NCBI GenBank assembly: GCA_947625485.1
Contig: CANQOP010000002.1
Span: forward strand, 1 to 64,000
DNA from: an uncultured Clostridia bacterium
GTDB taxonomy: Bacteria; Bacillota; Clostridia; Oscillospirales; Acutalibacteraceae
Length of the DNA: 64,000 nucleotides
Reading direction: 5' to 3'
In this document: positions 62,805-64,000 of the stretch, in pieces
How the letters are laid out: every line of letters starts with the position of its first letter
Position numbering within the stretch: position 1 is the first letter of the stretch
Notes under the pieces: generated by a model
Database searches by the model: none
What the model was told of the DNA's origin: nothing
The model's input: only the letters and a program-made list of their open reading frames with translations
Position numbers and translations under genes: made by a program

Positions 62805-62841
62805 AAAACTCACATCTATTATAAAACAGATGTGAGTTTTT
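62805..62841 (-). terminator. Terminator between lepB and rbgA
   Basis: ACTCACATCT / AGATGTGAGT forms a 10-bp stem with T runs on both sides; on the minus strand it follows lepB. Part of the transcripts must read through or a new start is used for rbgA. Confidence 0.7.
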
Positions 62842-62861
62842 AACAATTGAATATTTAAAAA

Positions 62862-63461
62862 TTATCCGAGAAATTTCATATCTGAGAACGGAAATACGAC
62901 ACATCTCGCTTTACCAATTACATTATTGATGTCAATAAGACCGATTTTCTTAGAACGGCTATCCATTGACAGTCCTCGATTATCACCCATTACGAAAACT
63001 TTTCCCTTAGGAACTACTGACGGGATTTCGTTATCACCGGCAAGTGTTTTACTTTTAATGTAGGGTTCGTCAACGACTTTTCCGTTCACTTTAACAACAC
63101 CTGTCTCGAAATCAATATCAAGACTTTCGCCCTCGGTAGCTATAACTCTCTTTATAATTGGTTCGGAGTAAACCGCCCCGTGGCTGATAACAACAATATC
63201 TCCGTCCTTAGGAGTGTATAAGAAATTTGTTATAACTACCTTATCACCGCTCTTAAGAGTATCAAGCATAGAAGGTCCGCTCACATCAACCAGTCTGAGG
63301 AAAAACGTAAGTATAATAACCACGATAGCAACCGCAAATACGAGTGAATGTACCCACTCGTAAATACTTGCCGCGCCCTCGGACTTCTTTAGATGAATAG
63401 TCCTCGTTTCAATATTTCTTTGTTTTTCATTTTCTGTTTTATTTAATCTTAAAGTATCCAT
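62862..63461 (-). CDS. lepB: Signal peptidase I
   Basis: The membrane-anchored protease that removes signal peptides after Sec export. The 199-residue protein has one N-terminal membrane anchor (about residues 38-58), the catalytic serine in DVSGPSMLDTL and the lysine in EPIIKRVIATEGE. The family C-terminal box VPKGKVFVMGDNRGLSMDSRSKKIG follows. The single-span form is that of Gram-positive bacteria. It is positioned between rplS and rbgA. Confidence 0.95.
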   Translation of the reverse strand: MDTLRLNKTENEKQRNIETRTIHLKKSEGAASIYEWVHSLVFAVAIVVIILTFFLRLVDVSGPSMLDTLKSGDKVVITNFLYTPKDGDIVVISHGAVYSEPIIKRVIATEGESLDIDFETGVVKVNGKVVDEPYIKSKTLAGDNEIPSVVPKGKVFVMGDNRGLSMDSRSKKIGLIDINNVIGKARCVVFPFSDMKFLG

Positions 63462-63487
63462 AGTTACACCTGTTAAGAGATTTAAAG

Positions 63488-63513
63488 TAAAAAAGGGACT
63501 GAAAAGTCCCCTT
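63488..63513 (-). terminator. Terminator of rplS
   Basis: On the minus strand GGGGACT TTTC AGTCCC is followed by TTTTTTAC, 10 bp behind the rplS stop. Confidence 0.8.
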
Positions 63514-63520
63514 GATTACT

Positions 63521-63862
63521 TTAGATGAGTTCTTTAACCTTGGCAGCCTTACCAACGCGGTTGCGCAGATAATAGAGCTTAGCTCTTCTGACTTTACCAT
63601 GACGTACAACTTCTACCTTCTTAACGTTCGGTGAATGAACGGGAAAAACTCTCTCAACACCAACGCCGTAAGCAACACGTCTTACAGTAAAAGTCTCGGC
63701 TACGCCTGAACCTCTTCTGGCAATAACCGTGCCCTCAAACATCTGGATTCTCTCTCTCTGACCCTCGCGAATGTTTACGGAAACCTTTACGGTATCACCG
63801 ATATTAAACTGAGGAGCCTCTGCCTTTACAGAATCGGCAGCAATTGTTTTTAATGCGTCCAT
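63521..63862 (-). CDS. rplS: 50S ribosomal protein L19
   Basis: The 113-residue protein matches L19 over its full length: [35 protein letters not shown], then [62 protein letters not shown] precedes the ATG. Followed by a terminator and by lepB-rbgA-rnhB, the conserved order. Confidence 0.98.
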   Translation of the reverse strand: MDALKTIAADSVKAEAPQFNIGDTVKVSVNIREGQRERIQMFEGTVIARRGSGVAETFTVRRVAYGVGVERVFPVHSPNVKKVEVVRHGKVRRAKLYYLRNRVGKAAKVKELI

Positions 63863-64000
63863 TTTGAACCTCCTATAAAATTCAGATATTCGTACATCTA
63901 AAAATGCAGAGGACTATCCGCTTCAGAATACGGCAATTAAGCCGTCCTTGAACCCCATCACACAAGTAACGGTATCCAAATGCCTAAATATCATATCATA
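63863..64000 (-). promoter_or_regulatory. L19 leader region with a possible promoter at the window edge
   Basis: The 138 bases upstream of rplS contain no gene. On the minus strand a TATGAT at 64000-63995 could be the -10, and the leader holds the stem ACGGC TTAATT GCCGT and a second pairing around GCGGATAGTCC. Firmicutes L19 genes often have an autoregulatory leader; whether this is one is unproven. Confidence 0.4.

Overview
The window looks like a chromosomal segment of an anaerobic, endospore-forming member of the Clostridia, most likely Oscillospirales/Ruminococcaceae-like. This is inferred from gene content and base composition, not from a database match. The pointers are a SCIFF ranthipeptide with its radical SAM maturase, a complete V-type ATPase, formate-tetrahydrofolate ligase, uninterrupted pro-sigK, cwlD, a cwlJ/gerQ-like pair, a spoIVFB-like protease, AT-rich DNA with near-consensus sigma-A promoters, and strong GGAGG ribosome binding sites. 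Almost everything is core housekeeping. There is no phage, no insertion sequence and no CRISPR array.

Layout. 1-5.2 kb: rodA, then fhs-tsaE-tsaB-rpiB and a small XRE regulator. 5.2-12.2 kb: a MocR-type regulator divergent from murD, followed by two M42 aminopeptidases, a GNAT and a methionine gamma-lyase-family enzyme. 12.2-17.4 kb: malic enzyme, the RNase P RNA, two overlapping FAD oxidoreductases and a small exporter. 17.5-22.8 kb: VanZ-like protein, MATE exporter, then a spoIVFB-type locus continuing into the TIGR03960/TIGR03936 radical SAM pair. 22.8-23.4 kb: tRNA-Ser(GGA) followed by an unusual tandem 182/183-bp repeat built from the tRNA 3' end. 23.4-27.1 kb: a radical SAM gene, two poorly known genes and a secreted GH25 lysozyme with FN3-like domains.

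27.1-35.8 kb: a nine-gene V-ATPase operon (minus strand) whose K subunit carries the sodium-binding residues of the Enterococcus enzyme. 35.9-36.2 kb: tRNA-Ser(CGA) with a structured noncoding tail. 36.3-48.2 kb: cwlJ/gerQ-like genes, hemW, prfC, an Orn/Lys/Arg decarboxylase-family gene, SCIFF and its maturase, sigK, a YgjP-like protease, exonuclease III, cwlD, radA and a DUF6873-like gene. 48.3-49.0 kb: a decayed DinB-family gene with 13-bp repeats around it. 49.0-64 kb: xerC/D, then a long minus-strand series: rplS-lepB-ylqF-rnhB-yraN-dipeptidase, thrC-phosphoesterase, and tig-clpP-clpX-lon-engB-lysA.

How the parts connect. Sporulation and germination genes recur: pro-SigK, its likely processing protease (SpoIVFB-like), CwlD for cortex modification, and CwlJ with its coat partner GerQ. 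Protein quality control is grouped as tig-clpP-clpX-lon. The most unusual pieces are the tRNA-Ser(GGA) repeat array, the tail behind tRNA-Ser(CGA), the short SpoIVFB with a very small partner, and the SCIFF cassette with its own strong promoter and an internal terminator-like hairpin.
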